NCBI RefSeq assembly: GCF_000622385.1
Contig: NZ_JASD01000008.1
Span: forward strand, 620,001-684,000
Reading direction: 5' to 3'
Length of the DNA stretch: 64,000 bases
Source: Sulfitobacter noctilucicola
Lineage (GTDB): Bacteria; Pseudomonadota; Alphaproteobacteria; Rhodobacterales; Rhodobacteraceae
A program made the translations under genes and the position numbers. This document shows positions 1 to 10,035 of the stretch, in pieces. The notes under the pieces were generated by a model. That model made no database searches. It was given only the letters and a program-made list of their open reading frames with translations, and had not been told where the DNA came from. The first letter of the stretch is position 1. Every line of letters begins with the position of its first letter.

Positions 1-477
1 GAGCAAAGGATGGAACACAAAAATCACCGTGAAGAAAAGCGGTGTCCAAGGCAGATCAAACACGGCGGTGACGATCGGTGCAGCGATCAACCGCCTGATT
101 TGTTCAAGATCGTTGAGGCCACTTGTCGTGTACTGATCGGGCAGAACCGCCGCCTTGCGTGCGACCGAGTGAAAGACCCGCTCATGAAACGCAGCCCAAA
201 ACCGGCTGGCGGCGACGGACATGATCCGCGAACGCGCGAAATCCAGTACGACCATGATGCTATAGAGAAACACCAAGAGGAGCGATAGCGCGACGAGTGT
301 TTCAACCGAACCCGATGACAGCACGCGATCGTAGACCTGCAACATGTACATAGGGCCTGTCAGCATCAACAGATTGGCAAACAGGCTGAACCCGCCCGCA
401 GTCCAGTAAAGCAAGCGGCTTTGCTTGCGCACTTCGCGCAATTCCCGCCTGCCGCGTGCTTTATATTTTACGCTCAT
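1..477 (-). CDS. Type I secretion system permease/ATPase, N-terminal part (cut by window edge)
   Basis: The visible 159 codons encode the start of an inner-membrane ABC exporter of the PrtD/LapB-like type I secretion family, which exports RTX-type proteins with a membrane fusion protein and an outer-membrane channel. After a basic N-terminus there is a hydrophobic segment with GPMYMLQVYDRVLSSGS, a hallmark of this family, followed by a second membrane segment and the start of the transmembrane domain (QYTTSGLNDLEQIRRLI, FDLPWTP). The start is the ATG at 477, preceded by a purine-rich stretch. The ATPase domain lies to the left of the window, so substrate and partners cannot be judged. Family knowledge gives the role; the sequence shows only the first membrane part. 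Confidence 0.85.
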   Translation of the reverse strand, partial: MSVKYKARGRRELREVRKQSRLLYWTAGGFSLFANLLMLTGPMYMLQVYDRVLSSGSVETLVALSLLLVFLYSIMVVLDFARSRIMSVAASRFWAAFHERVFHSVARKAAVLPDQYTTSGLNDLEQIRRLIAAPIVTAVFDLPWTPLFFTVIFVFHPLL

Positions 478-585
478 CTTCTGCTTTCAGCCGCCCACAA
501 CAGAGGCGCAGGCAAAAAACCGGCCTGCCACCCCCAGCAGGTTCAGTTGAAACAGATGATGTTTAAGATTGCATTGCTGCCAGCG

Positions 586-1422
586 CTACATCCAGCGTAC
601 CGCACCACTTACCTTCACCGAGGCCCCGGGCGTGCCTGAAACTTCGACCGTCAACGCGGAGGGCATCCCCATGTCTTCGCCTTGCGCGATCACAAAGCTG
701 CCACCTTTTCGCAATCCGTCCCAATTCAGATCGACTAACGCGCCCCCAAGCGCCGCCGCAGCAGCGCCGGTCGCGGGGTCCTCAACCACGCCCCCGCTTG
801 CAAAGGCATTGCGGGATGAGAAAGACCGCGGACCTTCGACATGCAACAGGCTGACAGTGGTCAGATCGTGCTGCGCCATCAGATCGCGCATCGCCTCAAA
901 GGGGTATTGCATCGCCGCAAGCGCTGCGCGGTCTTTGAGCGTGAGCAGCCCGTGGCGCACGCCAGCAAAGGCCAGCGTCGGTGGTACAGCAGAATCCAGA
1001 TCAGCCCGGGACACGCCAAACAGTTCTAGCAATTGATCGCATAACTCTTGATCCATCGGGTTTGACCATGTGGCTGGAGATTTTAACGCTGCGTGCCATT
1101 CTCCACCGCGCTCTGATGCCTCTACGCTGATATCGCCATCGCGCAAGGCCAGGTCAAACCGACCTGCGCCAAATCGCTGCCCAAGAGCAGCGCCCAGCGC
1201 GATTGTTGCATGACCGCAGAAAGCCACCTCGCCGATAGGGGCGAAATAGCGGACACGCCAGCCTCCTGCATCGGGTGCTGCGAAAGCAGTTTCCGAAAAC
1301 CCCAAATCAGCGGCCACCTTCTGCATTGTTTCATTAGGCGGCAAGGCATCCGCAATCACCACACCTGCGGGATTGCCGCCGGTTCCGCCTTTGGAAAACG
1401 ATGCTATCTCAAGGGGTGTCAT
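586..1422 (-). CDS. PhzF family isomerase/epimerase
   Basis: A 278-residue cytoplasmic protein of the PhzF/diaminopimelate-epimerase fold. Family signatures are the early GNPAGVV motif, GFSETAF (carrying the Glu used as acid/base in PhzF), a middle EVAFCGHATIALG, and a late EDPATGAAAAALG. Length matches the family (260-300 residues). No phenazine genes are nearby, so this is one of the many PhzF paralogues of unknown substrate, not evidence of phenazine synthesis. It is transcribed in the same direction as the upstream PBP gene, with about 100 bases between them. The family call is firm; the reaction is unknown. Confidence 0.85.
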   Translation of the reverse strand: MTPLEIASFSKGGTGGNPAGVVIADALPPNETMQKVAADLGFSETAFAAPDAGGWRVRYFAPIGEVAFCGHATIALGAALGQRFGAGRFDLALRDGDISVEASERGGEWHAALKSPATWSNPMDQELCDQLLELFGVSRADLDSAVPPTLAFAGVRHGLLTLKDRAALAAMQYPFEAMRDLMAQHDLTTVSLLHVEGPRSFSSRNAFASGGVVEDPATGAAAAALGGALVDLNWDGLRKGGSFVIAQGEDMGMPSALTVEVSGTPGASVKVSGAVRWM

Positions 1423-1521
1423 CTGCGGCTCCTTTGCTGGGACTTACAAAGGATACCGCAGAAAAGCGTGCAAAACTAATGATGGTCGGTGCGCCGTCCC
1501 ATCACAGTCTGCGATCAATGG

Positions 1522-3744
1522 CTAGCGTTCCGCTCCACCAGGTGCGGAGCTTCTGCTGCCGTTGCCGCCGCCTCCGAAAATGTCGCGCAAGACCTGATCG
1601 ATGATCGTCCCCTGTGGCTCACGACGCGGTTGGGGTGCCTGCGCGGGGGCTGCCTCGGGCTGGCTTTGCGCGCTGGCTGCGATAGGCGGATCCATCGGTA
1701 ATGGCGTGATGGGCAGGCCTTCGTGGACCCTGCTCATCACCTCGCGCCAGATGTCTGTGGGTAGACCGCCACCAGTCACACCCTTGAGCGGTGTATTGTC
1801 ATCATAACCCATCCAGACCCCCGCCACATAATCCGCCGAGAACCCGATGAACCATGCGTCCTTGGCCGCTGAAGTCGTGCCTGTCTTACCTGCCAGCTCG
1901 CGACCACCAAATTGCCCACGTTTGCCGGTACCATCCGAGATGACCTTCTCCATCATATAGACAAGCTGGCGCGCCGCACCTTCCTGTATGACGCGCTCTC
2001 CGATCCCGCCGCCAGTACCCATCAGCGGCTCGCTGTCACCAAGCAGAGAAAGCTCCACCAGACCATATGGCGTGACAGAGGACCCGCCGTTGAGGATGCC
2101 TGCGTAGGCACCTGTCATCTCAATCAGCGTGCTCTCTGACGCGCCCAGCGCGAGCGCAGGACCCGCAGCGAGGTCATTCTGAATGCCGAACTGCGATGCG
2201 ACCTGACCAACCAGTTCACGGCCCACGCTTTCTGATATCTTGACCGCTGGGATGTTTAGCGAGTCCTTCAAAGCTTGCGTAAGCGTAACTTGCCCTTTGA
2301 AGCTGTTGGTATAGTTCTTTGGGCACCATTCTCCCGAACCCGGAATGTTCAGACAGTATGGTGCGTCTTCAATCAAATCCTGCGGTGAATATCCCAGATC
2401 AAGAGCCGCTGCGAAGACGAATGGCTTGAATGCCGAACCCGTCTGGCGCAACGCCTGCGTCGCACGGTTGAAAGCACCTGCAACCTTGGTCTTTCGACCA
2501 CCCACCATTGCGCGCACCGCACCATCAGCTGACATAACCACGATCGCGGCCTGCGCTTTGGAACCTTCGCGCACCTTGTTCTCAAAGACCCACTTCAGTC
2601 CTTCTTCGGCAGCACGTTGCATCCGCTGATCCAGTGTCGTCTTTATCCGGACGTCCTCGGTGGTGTTCCTCGTAAAGAATTCGGGGCCCGTCGACATGAC
2701 CCAATCGGCGAAATATCCGCCCGCCCGTGCTTCCGCTGCCTGCGACAGCTCCGCCGGATTGTCCTGTGCTGCCCGCGCTTCGGTTTCGCTCAGGTATCCT
2801 TGCTCTTGCATTAGCCGGACAACAGTTGCCGCGCGACTTTGCGAACGGTCCAGATTGTTCGTTGGTGACAGGGTTGTCGGAGCCGTCAGAAGCCCCGCAA
2901 GCATCGCACCCTCTGCAACACTCACAGCCGACGCCGGTTTTCCAAAGAAACGCTGCGCTGCTGCTTCCGCGCCGAAGGCACCGCCACCCATGTAGGCGCG
3001 GTTCAGGTAAATCGAAAGGATGTCATCCTTGGAATACTTCGCTTCCATCGCCATAGAAAACAGCGCCTCTTTGGCTTTGCGCTGAATGGAAGAGCGCCTG
3101 CAACTGGCCTCATATTCCTTTTCGGTCATGCCCGCGCCGGGGTCAAAAGGTTCGCCAAGGCAGATCAGCTTGGCCACCTGTTGCGTGATCGTTGAACCGC
3201 CGTGACCAGAGAGCGGCCCGCGCCCTTCGGACAGATTGATGCGTACGGCAGACGCGATACCGCGCGGGCTTACCCCGAAGTGACGGTAGAACCGTTTGTC
3301 CTCTGTCGCGATCACCGCGTTCTTGAGATTGGGCGACACGGAATCTGCGGTGACAACTCCGCCGAACTGGTCCCCGCGCCACGCGAATACCTTGCCGTCC
3401 CGGTCCAGCATGGTCACAGACCCTTTGGCCCGGCCGTCCAAAAGGGCTTCGAGAGGTGGCAGCGTTGTATACAGGTACCCAACAGCCAACGCGAGCACCA
3501 GCACGACCACTGCTGTGATGCGCCACGTGATTTTCCATATCAGCCTAAAGAACCAGCCGACGATCCTGCTGAGCAGCCCAAGGATGCCACCCCGACGGGG
3601 ACGTTTGGGCGCAGCTGCTTTGCGCCGGACCGGTGCTGACTTCTTCGCAGGCTTCTTGGTTACAGCCTTATTCGCAGGCTTGCCTTTGGCCGGATACCTT
3701 TTATCGGCGACCAAGGGCCGCTTTCGCTTTGATGAATCACTCAT
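1522..3744 (-). CDS. mrcA: Bifunctional class A penicillin-binding protein (PBP1A type)
   Basis: A 740-residue membrane enzyme that polymerises lipid II and cross-links peptidoglycan on the periplasmic face. Residues 1-52 are a very Lys/Arg/Pro-rich cytoplasmic tail, followed by one membrane segment at about 72-94. The GT51 transglycosylase domain covers about 105-330, with the catalytic Glu in ATEDKRFYRHFG (E148) and GGSTITQQ (183-189). The transpeptidase domain has SxxK (S437-AFK), SLN (495-497) and KTGTT (620-624). The C-terminal tail is rich in Pro, Ala and Gln and ends Gly/Ser-rich. All catalytic motifs are intact. The gene diverges from glnK across a spacer with a long inverted repeat. 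Confidence 0.93.
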   Translation of the reverse strand: MSDSSKRKRPLVADKRYPAKGKPANKAVTKKPAKKSAPVRRKAAAPKRPRRGGILGLLSRIVGWFFRLIWKITWRITAVVVLVLALAVGYLYTTLPPLEALLDGRAKGSVTMLDRDGKVFAWRGDQFGGVVTADSVSPNLKNAVIATEDKRFYRHFGVSPRGIASAVRINLSEGRGPLSGHGGSTITQQVAKLICLGEPFDPGAGMTEKEYEASCRRSSIQRKAKEALFSMAMEAKYSKDDILSIYLNRAYMGGGAFGAEAAAQRFFGKPASAVSVAEGAMLAGLLTAPTTLSPTNNLDRSQSRAATVVRLMQEQGYLSETEARAAQDNPAELSQAAEARAGGYFADWVMSTGPEFFTRNTTEDVRIKTTLDQRMQRAAEEGLKWVFENKVREGSKAQAAIVVMSADGAVRAMVGGRKTKVAGAFNRATQALRQTGSAFKPFVFAAALDLGYSPQDLIEDAPYCLNIPGSGEWCPKNYTNSFKGQVTLTQALKDSLNIPAVKISESVGRELVGQVASQFGIQNDLAAGPALALGASESTLIEMTGAYAGILNGGSSVTPYGLVELSLLGDSEPLMGTGGGIGERVIQEGAARQLVYMMEKVISDGTGKRGQFGGRELAGKTGTTSAAKDAWFIGFSADYVAGVWMGYDDNTPLKGVTGGGLPTDIWREVMSRVHEGLPITPLPMDPPIAASAQSQPEAAPAQAPQPRREPQGTIIDQVLRDIFGGGGNGSRSSAPGGAER

Positions 3745-3833
3745 AACCTGGCCTGCTCGGCTGCTCTTTTTTCAGGACCATACCCGCATTCATGCTGATT
3801 GTTTAGCACTTGCTTTGAGGATGATGCGTTATT

Positions 3834-4339
<506 letters not shown>

Positions 4340-4364
4340 GCAAAGCTTTACGAGGGATAAACAG

Positions 4365-5693
4365 ATGACACTGTCAAAAACACTACTCCTAACCGCGACG
4401 GCAATCGCCGTCCCATCGCTGGGCTGGGCCCAGGATGCGGATGCTGCGGCTGTCACCGCCGAGATGGTCTGGATTATGAACACATTGCTGTTCCTGATCG
4501 GCGGCTTCCTGGTATTTTTCATGGCGTGTGGTTTTGCCATGCTTGAAGGCGGGCTGGTGCGTTCCAAAAACGTGACCATGCAGATGACCAAAAACGTCGC
4601 ACTCTTTTCACTGGCGACAATCGCGTATTGGGCATTCGGTTATAATCTGATGTACCCACTGGGCACATGGTCAGTCGAAGGCGTTCTTTCCGGTGTTTTC
4701 GGTCCCGGCGTTCTCGAAGCGGTTGGCGTAGATCTAGCCGGCGCTGATGATGGCGAATACGCCTCAACCGGTTCCGACTTTTTCTTCCAGTTGATGTTCT
4801 GCGCTGCAACGGCCTCAATCGTTTCCGGTGCACTGGCCGAACGGATCAAACTCTGGCCCTTCCTGATCTTCGTAATCGTCCTGACGGGCATCATCTATCC
4901 TTTGCAGGCTTCCTGGAAATGGGGCGGTGGCTTCCTTGACGAGATGGGCTTCCTCGACTTTGCGGGCTCCACAGTTGTGCACTCCGTCGGTGGCTGGGCT
5001 GCTCTTGCAGGCGCGCTTATCCTTGGTCCACGTATCGGCAAATACAAAGATGGCCGTGTTAACCCGATGCCTGGCTCCAACCTCGCACTGGCAACACTGG
5101 GTATGTTCATCCTTTGGCTCGGCTGGTTCGGCTTCAACGGTGGCTCTCAATTGGCAATGGGTTCCGTAGGCGACATCGCTGACGTCTCCCGCATCTTCGC
5201 CAATACGAATGCGGCTGCTGCCGGTGGCGCTGTTGTGGCGCTGATCCTGACACAGCTTCTCTACAAGAAGCCTGACCTTACGATGATCCTGAACGGCGCT
5301 CTTGCTGGCCTCGTTTCCATCACAGCCGAGCCTCTGACGCCAAGTCTTGGCATGGCAACGTTGATCGGCGGCATCGGCGGTGTGATCGTAGTCTTCGCAG
5401 TTCCAATGCTCGACAAGTTCAAGATTGACGATGTTGTCGGCGCGATCCCTGTGCACCTTTGTGCAGGCATCTGGGGCACCATCGCGGTTGTTCTGACAAA
5501 CGGCGACGCAAGCCTCGGCACGCAGCTCTACTCCATCCTCGTCGTAGGTATCTTTACCTTCGTCGTCTCCGGTGTGGTCTGGTTCATCCTCAAGGCAGTT
5601 GTTGGCATCCGTGTCAGCGAAGAAGCCGAGATCATGGGTCTGGATACTTCAGAGCTGGGCATGGAAGCCTACCCTGAGTTCTCCAAAGGCTAA
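4365..5693 (+). CDS. amtB: Ammonium transporter
   Basis: A 442-residue Amt/MEP/Rh family channel, which moves ammonium across the inner membrane as a trimer. A cleavable signal peptide (ending about PSLGWAQ) precedes eleven predicted membrane segments, as in other bacterial Amt proteins. The twin pore histidines are in STVVHSVGGW and AIPVHLCAGIW. The ATG at 4365 has CGAGGGA at a good distance. It ends just before a tandem hairpin and strong terminator. Coupling with glnK upstream means GlnK probably plugs the channel when nitrogen is plentiful, and that the pair is nitrogen-regulated; no NtrC site was recognised. Confidence 0.95.
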   Translation: MTLSKTLLLTATAIAVPSLGWAQDADAAAVTAEMVWIMNTLLFLIGGFLVFFMACGFAMLEGGLVRSKNVTMQMTKNVALFSLATIAYWAFGYNLMYPLGTWSVEGVLSGVFGPGVLEAVGVDLAGADDGEYASTGSDFFFQLMFCAATASIVSGALAERIKLWPFLIFVIVLTGIIYPLQASWKWGGGFLDEMGFLDFAGSTVVHSVGGWAALAGALILGPRIGKYKDGRVNPMPGSNLALATLGMFILWLGWFGFNGGSQLAMGSVGDIADVSRIFANTNAAAAGGAVVALILTQLLYKKPDLTMILNGALAGLVSITAEPLTPSLGMATLIGGIGGVIVVFAVPMLDKFKIDDVVGAIPVHLCAGIWGTIAVVLTNGDASLGTQLYSILVVGIFTFVVSGVVWFILKAVVGIRVSEEAEIMGLDTSELGMEAYPEFSKG

Positions 5694-5701
5694 TCCAATT
5701 G

Positions 5702-5763
5702 GGTTGGCCGACCTCCCTGGCCAACCAGTTCCTGAGGGCCCCGTTTTCGGGGCCCTCTTTTTT
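5702..5763 (+). terminator. Intrinsic terminator of glnK-amtB with an extra hairpin
   Basis: A strong stem GAGGGCCCCG/CGGGGCCCTC (5734-5743 with 5748-5757), with a TTTT loop, is followed by six T residues, a textbook rho-independent terminator. Just before it, GGTTGGCC/GGCCAACC (5702-5709 with 5719-5726) forms another stem. Together they close the amtB transcript. Confidence 0.93.
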
Positions 5764-5996
5764 GTTTATATTGCTACTGAATATGTCGTCTCATTTGCGG
5801 TGGAGACTTCAGAACCAAGAGTTGGGCGGCACCGAAGTCGCCCGGCACCATCGCTATCTGGTTCTGCATGACGCACAGCACTGTGGCAAAAGCGGCCATC
5901 CTTCAGGAAGGTATTCGCTAAGTGCGCCCTAGACGTGGGTGGACGCGCAAGCCAGTCTTGGCCCCATCAAGGCCGCGACCTGCCGCGCCGAAGTGT

Positions 5997-7181
5997 CTAA
6001 ATTCCTACGTCGATGATCGCCTGCGCAAGGATTGGCACGCTTTTCGTGTTCAACCCTGCGATGTTCATCCGGCTGTCACCGACCATGTAGATACCGTGCT
6101 CTGTGCGCAGCTGCTCCACCTTCTCTGGTGTCGTGCCAAGGCGTGAAAACATACCGCGGTGTTGCGCCAGAAATCCGAACCGGTCCGAGCCAGACAAACG
6201 CTGCAATTCATCCGCCAGCTGCTGACGCAGGTCCAACATCGCGTTGCGCACCTCTTCCAGCTCTGCCATCCAGTCCGCCTTGAGCGTCGCGTCGTTCAGG
6301 ATCGTCGACACAACACGTGCGCCGTGATCGGGAGGAAAGCTGAAGTTCTGGCGATTCAGATAGGCCAGCGTCTGCTGGTTCAGATCATGTGCAGTAGCAT
6401 CCGATGCCACTGCCATCAAAAGCCCCGTACGTTCACGGTAAATCCCGAAATTCTTGGAACAGCTCGCCGCGATCAGGCACTCCGGCACGGAGGACACAAT
6501 TTTGCGCGTCGCGGCGGCGTCTTCCTGCAGGCCATCACCGAAACCCTGATAAGCAATGTCGATCATCGGCGTGGCACCTGTGCTTTGTAGCACATCAATG
6601 ACCGCGTCCCATTCTGTCGCGTTCAGGTTTGCCCCTGTAGGGTTGTGACAGCATCCATGTAGCAAGATCACATCGCCAGCATGGGCCGTCTTGAGATCAG
6701 CGAGCATACCGTCGAAATCCACGCCACGCGTTTCGTTGTCAAAGTACCGATAAGGGACAATTTCAATATTCAGATACTTGAGCATCGACAGATGGTTCGG
6801 CCATGTCGGATCAGACACGAAAACCCGCGCATCAGGCTTGGCCATCTGGATCAGTTCAAACGCCTGACGGACAGCACCTGTTCCACCCGGTGTCGCGGCG
6901 GCCGCGACTGTTGCGCGCGGCACAGCGCCATCCAACACCAGATCAATCATTGCATCGGCAAATGCCGGATCACCCGCAAGACCTGTATACACCTTGCTGT
7001 CCTGCGCTTCCCAGATTTTGTGCTCTGCCGCCTTTACAGCCCGCATCACGGGCGTGAGACCCGTTGCATCCTTATAAACGCCAACGCCCAAATCGACCTT
7101 CGTCTCGCGAGGGTCGTCTTTGTACATTTGCATCAAGGCAAGGATTTTGTCGGCAGGTTGTGCTTTGAGTGTCTCGAACAT
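5997..7181 (-). CDS. Aromatic-amino-acid/aspartate aminotransferase (class I)
   Basis: A 394-residue PLP-dependent transaminase of the AspC/TyrB group, which exchanges amino groups between aspartate or aromatic amino acids and 2-oxo acids. The PLP lysine is K243 in ASCSKNFGIYRERTG. The GGTGA loop (99-103), HNPTG (179-183) and DIAYQGFG (208-215) are all present. Either of two adjacent ATG codons could start it (7184 or 7181); 7181 has better spacing from GGAG. Its start overlaps the stop of the upstream sulfurtransferase gene, so the two are translationally coupled. Since the partner metabolises mercaptopyruvate, the transaminase may also act on cysteine to supply it, but that is inference. 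Confidence 0.9.
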   Translation of the reverse strand: MFETLKAQPADKILALMQMYKDDPRETKVDLGVGVYKDATGLTPVMRAVKAAEHKIWEAQDSKVYTGLAGDPAFADAMIDLVLDGAVPRATVAAAATPGGTGAVRQAFELIQMAKPDARVFVSDPTWPNHLSMLKYLNIEIVPYRYFDNETRGVDFDGMLADLKTAHAGDVILLHGCCHNPTGANLNATEWDAVIDVLQSTGATPMIDIAYQGFGDGLQEDAAATRKIVSSVPECLIAASCSKNFGIYRERTGLLMAVASDATAHDLNQQTLAYLNRQNFSFPPDHGARVVSTILNDATLKADWMAELEEVRNAMLDLRQQLADELQRLSGSDRFGFLAQHRGMFSRLGTTPEKVEQLRTEHGIYMVGDSRMNIAGLNTKSVPILAQAIIDVGI

Positions 7182-8038
7182 CATGCGTCTCCGGTTGCAA
7201 CGGGTACGGTCGGGAACATCCCCCACTCGGCCCATGATCCATCATAAAGTGACCAATCCGCGTGCCCCATACGGGCCAGCGCGAGCGAAAGGATCGCCGC
7301 GGTCACACCGGACCCGCAGGACGTGATTACCGGCTGCTCCAGATCGACACCCGCCGATTCAAAAATCTGGCGCGTTTCATCCACGGATTTCATCGTCTTG
7401 TCGTCGTTCAGCAACAACTCGTAATGCACATTGCGCGACCCGGGAATATGTCCGGCGCGCAGTCCCTCGCGCGGCTCGGGCGCTTCGCCCCTGAAACGCG
7501 CGGGCGCACGGGCATCCACAATCTGCGGCGCACCCAGCTTGCTTGCCTGTGCCACCTGAGTCACATCGCGGACCAACTGGTTTTGCACGCGGACTGTCAT
7601 ATGGCGGTCGCGGGGAATGGGTGGCATATCTTCTGTCGGATTTCCTTCGGCGACCCACTTGGGCAGCCCACCATCCAGAACGGCCACGTTCTCCTGTCCC
7701 ATCAACTTGAACAGCCACCAGACCCGCGCTGCAGACATCAGACCGGCACCATCATAAACGACGATCTGATGGCCATCACCCACGCCCATCGCACGCATGC
7801 GCGACATAAACTTCTCTACAGGAGGGGCCATATGAGGCAGGTCGGACCGCGCATCCGAAATCTCTTCGATATCGAAGAACCGCGCGCCGGGTATGTGAGA
7901 TTCTGCGTATTCGCTTTCGGGATCACGCCCTGCGTCTGGCAGGTACCACGACCCGTCCAGAATACGCAGATCAGGGTCCTTCAGGTGCTTGGCCAGCCAA
8001 GCGGTTGAGACCAGCGTTTTTGGATCGTCAGTCATCAT
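7181..8038 (-). CDS. sseA: 3-mercaptopyruvate sulfurtransferase
   Basis: A 285-residue two-domain rhodanese protein. It transfers sulfur from 3-mercaptopyruvate to thiol or cyanide acceptors. The N-terminal non-catalytic rhodanese domain contains LRILDGSWYLP and HIPGARFFDIEE; the C-terminal domain carries the active-site loop SCGSGVTA, typical of mercaptopyruvate enzymes rather than thiosulfate enzymes. The start at 8038 is favoured by a GGGGGG run six bases upstream; an ATG 15 bases earlier is less well placed. It overlaps the following aminotransferase gene. Confidence 0.9.
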   Translation of the reverse strand: MMTDDPKTLVSTAWLAKHLKDPDLRILDGSWYLPDAGRDPESEYAESHIPGARFFDIEEISDARSDLPHMAPPVEKFMSRMRAMGVGDGHQIVVYDGAGLMSAARVWWLFKLMGQENVAVLDGGLPKWVAEGNPTEDMPPIPRDRHMTVRVQNQLVRDVTQVAQASKLGAPQIVDARAPARFRGEAPEPREGLRAGHIPGSRNVHYELLLNDDKTMKSVDETRQIFESAGVDLEQPVITSCGSGVTAAILSLALARMGHADWSLYDGSWAEWGMFPTVPVATGDA

Positions 8039-8128
8039 ATACCCCCCAAACAAAGTTATCTTTGCCTAGCGTTCTGACTGGGGGCTGACAAGAGCAGGCG
8101 GCGCATGCCGCCCGTTCTGATGCGCTAT

Positions 8129-8407
8129 TTAGCTCATTTTGTTGCGGATCATGCTTACAATCGCAAGAACCGCACCACCGCCGATGCCACCACCGGCAAT
8201 CTGGCTGATGATTGAACCGATATCCATGCCGCCACCTGCAGCGCCGGCACCAAGAAGCGAGGTCAGGATTGTGCCACCAAGGCCGCCACCTACGATACCC
8301 GAAATTGAGTTAATCAATGTACCCTGATCGATGCCACCAACAGCTTTACCCGCGACATTGCCGCCAACAGCGCCTGAAATCAGTCCGATAATAAGTTCCA
8401 TAGTCAT
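8129..8407 (-). CDS. Glycine-zipper small membrane protein, function unknown
   Basis: A 92-residue, very glycine-rich hydrophobic protein. It has three hydrophobic stretches with GxxxG-type spacing (SGAVGGNVAGKAVGG, GIVGGGLGGTIL, GGGIGGGAVLAIV) and a short basic C-terminus (RNKMS). Such glycine zippers occur in small proteins that pack in or against membranes. ATG at 8407 is preceded by AAAGGA. I do not recognise a named family. It stands alone between the sulfurtransferase and smpB genes, all on the same strand but well separated. Confidence 0.7.
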   Translation of the reverse strand: MTMELIIGLISGAVGGNVAGKAVGGIDQGTLINSISGIVGGGLGGTILTSLLGAGAAGGGMDIGSIISQIAGGGIGGGAVLAIVSMIRNKMS

Positions 8408-8519
8408 ATTCCTTTTTGCCGCATTCTGTCCCTCGACACCCGCAGCGCGGCGCACCAAGGGTGACTGGAACCTAAACTATGTTGATTGTTACCAAACGGG
8501 GAATTCGGAGTGGAATTGC

Positions 8520-9017
8520 TCAGCCGTGGTCTTTCAGCAAACGCGATTTCTGCCGTGACCAGTCGCGCTTGGCAGAGGCTTCGCGCTTGTCATGGTTTTG
8601 TTTGCCCTTCGCGATCCCGATTTTAACTTTCGCCATTCCGCGATGGTTAAAATACATCACGAGCGGTACGAGCGTCATGCCCTTGCGCTGTGTAGCGCTC
8701 CAAAGGTCGGCAAGCTGTTTACGGCTTACCAGCAACTTGCGCCGCCGCCGTTCCTCATGTCCGAATGTCTTGGCCTGTTTATAAGGCGCAATATAGGAGT
8801 TCACGAGCCACAGCTCACCATCCTCGACCGCAGCATAACTTTCAGCGATATTGGAGCCGCCCATCCGAAGGGATTTGACCTCTGACCCCTCAAGCATAAT
8901 GCCACACTCGATATCTTCCTCGATCGCATAATCATACCGCGCGCGGCGGTTTTCTGCGATGACCTTATAATTCGGGTCGGACTTCGTTGATGACTTTACC
9001 TGTGACATAGTTGCCAT
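8520..9017 (-). CDS. smpB: SsrA-binding protein SmpB
   Basis: A 165-residue partner of tmRNA, needed for rescue of stalled ribosomes. Family signatures are [42 protein letters not shown] and the C-terminal [20 protein letters not shown], with the basic tail that enters the ribosome. Start may be 9017 (MATMSQ) or 9008 (MSQ); neither has a strong ribosome site. Length is typical. tmRNA itself is not in this window. Confidence 0.95.
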   Translation of the reverse strand: MATMSQVKSSTKSDPNYKVIAENRRARYDYAIEEDIECGIMLEGSEVKSLRMGGSNIAESYAAVEDGELWLVNSYIAPYKQAKTFGHEERRRRKLLVSRKQLADLWSATQRKGMTLVPLVMYFNHRGMAKVKIGIAKGKQNHDKREASAKRDWSRQKSRLLKDHG

Positions 9018-9073
9018 CTAAGGCCGCAGGCATCCGCGTGCAAGAGAGGGTGCCGTGCACAAGGCCGAATACA

Positions 9074-9892
9074 CTAGTCACCAAGCTTCCGGTGTACCTC
9101 ATCCAGATCAATCTCGCCTATCGGCATTTTGTTTCCCGGATTGTCGAAATCGTATTTGAACAGGTCAAAGTCCCGCTTATAGATCTCGCGGATCAGATGC
9201 ATCGACAGGTCGTCAAAGTAATCCTCAACCGGATGCGCACGTTTGGGGCCGTGCCCCTCGCTTTCGTTAAACCGTGGGATATCTTCGATCTTGACCTTAT
9301 GCGGCGTCTTGATCGACGTCAGGACGTCTTTCATCCCGTCATTGAACTTCTCGGTCCAAACGATCTTGTCATAAGTGCCGCCATTCGCGATGAAGGTGCT
9401 GATGTGGCCTGACATTGCGGACCAGTGAATGTCAGGATCCATAGGGCGGCGCCACCGGATGGTATCACGCGCGAATAACAAGAACCGTCGGAAGCTTGCA
9501 ATCTGGTCAAACTCCTCTTTGCCGTCCTCACCGCCAACGTCGATGCCGTATTTCTGGATCAACAACGGCACCAGATTCCCGCGGTACCGCTTGCCGTTGC
9601 GCTGAATGCCGCAAATCTTGTCGAAAAACGACGACAGGATACGGGTATAAGGGTTGCGTACGCAGGTGAAGGCGTATGAGGAATGGTTCGTCACGTTCGC
9701 AGTGATCGGGATCTGCGACGGTTCCAGCGCCCACTTGTGCATGCCCGACTGGGCATCATGGATGTCCCCGTCAAAGAACGTGCCATGGTCAGAGTAGAAC
9801 ATGATTTGGCCGATGGTCGAGCAGGCGCATTTGGGCACCACACGGTACACCACGCTCTCGCTCTCTGTCATCCAGGTTCCGGGAAACCCCAT
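9074..9892 (-). CDS. Sulfotransferase family 2 protein
   Basis: A 272-residue protein related to carbohydrate sulfotransferases, which move sulfate from PAPS onto sugars. The 5'-phosphosulfate motif is VPKCACSTIGQIMFY (near residues 18-32) and the 3'-phosphate motif is CVRNPYTRILSSFFDK, the RxPxxRxxS pattern of the family. It is divergent from a DUF5928-type glycosyltransferase, so the pair may decorate the same surface glycan. No signal peptide is seen. The acceptor is unknown. Confidence 0.82.
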   Translation of the reverse strand: MGFPGTWMTESESVVYRVVPKCACSTIGQIMFYSDHGTFFDGDIHDAQSGMHKWALEPSQIPITANVTNHSSYAFTCVRNPYTRILSSFFDKICGIQRNGKRYRGNLVPLLIQKYGIDVGGEDGKEEFDQIASFRRFLLFARDTIRWRRPMDPDIHWSAMSGHISTFIANGGTYDKIVWTEKFNDGMKDVLTSIKTPHKVKIEDIPRFNESEGHGPKRAHPVEDYFDDLSMHLIREIYKRDFDLFKYDFDNPGNKMPIGEIDLDEVHRKLGD

Positions 9893-10035
9893 ACTGCGCG
9901 CCCTCTGTTTTTATGTGACTGCTTTTGCAACAGTTCAATATTGGCTCAAAAAAGCAAATTAATGGTGTTTATTCAATCTGTCTTCCCCTTTATCACTGTA
10001 AACAATAAAAGACCAAAGGGCAGTCTGTTTCCTCT

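Noticed and set aside
586-1422. Phenazine biosynthesis gene
   Set aside because: PhzF fold only; no other phenazine genes nearby, and PhzF-like isomerases are widespread with other functions.
4815-5456. Minus-strand frame of 213 codons within amtB
   Set aside because: amtB is unmistakable; the frame is low-complexity shadow.
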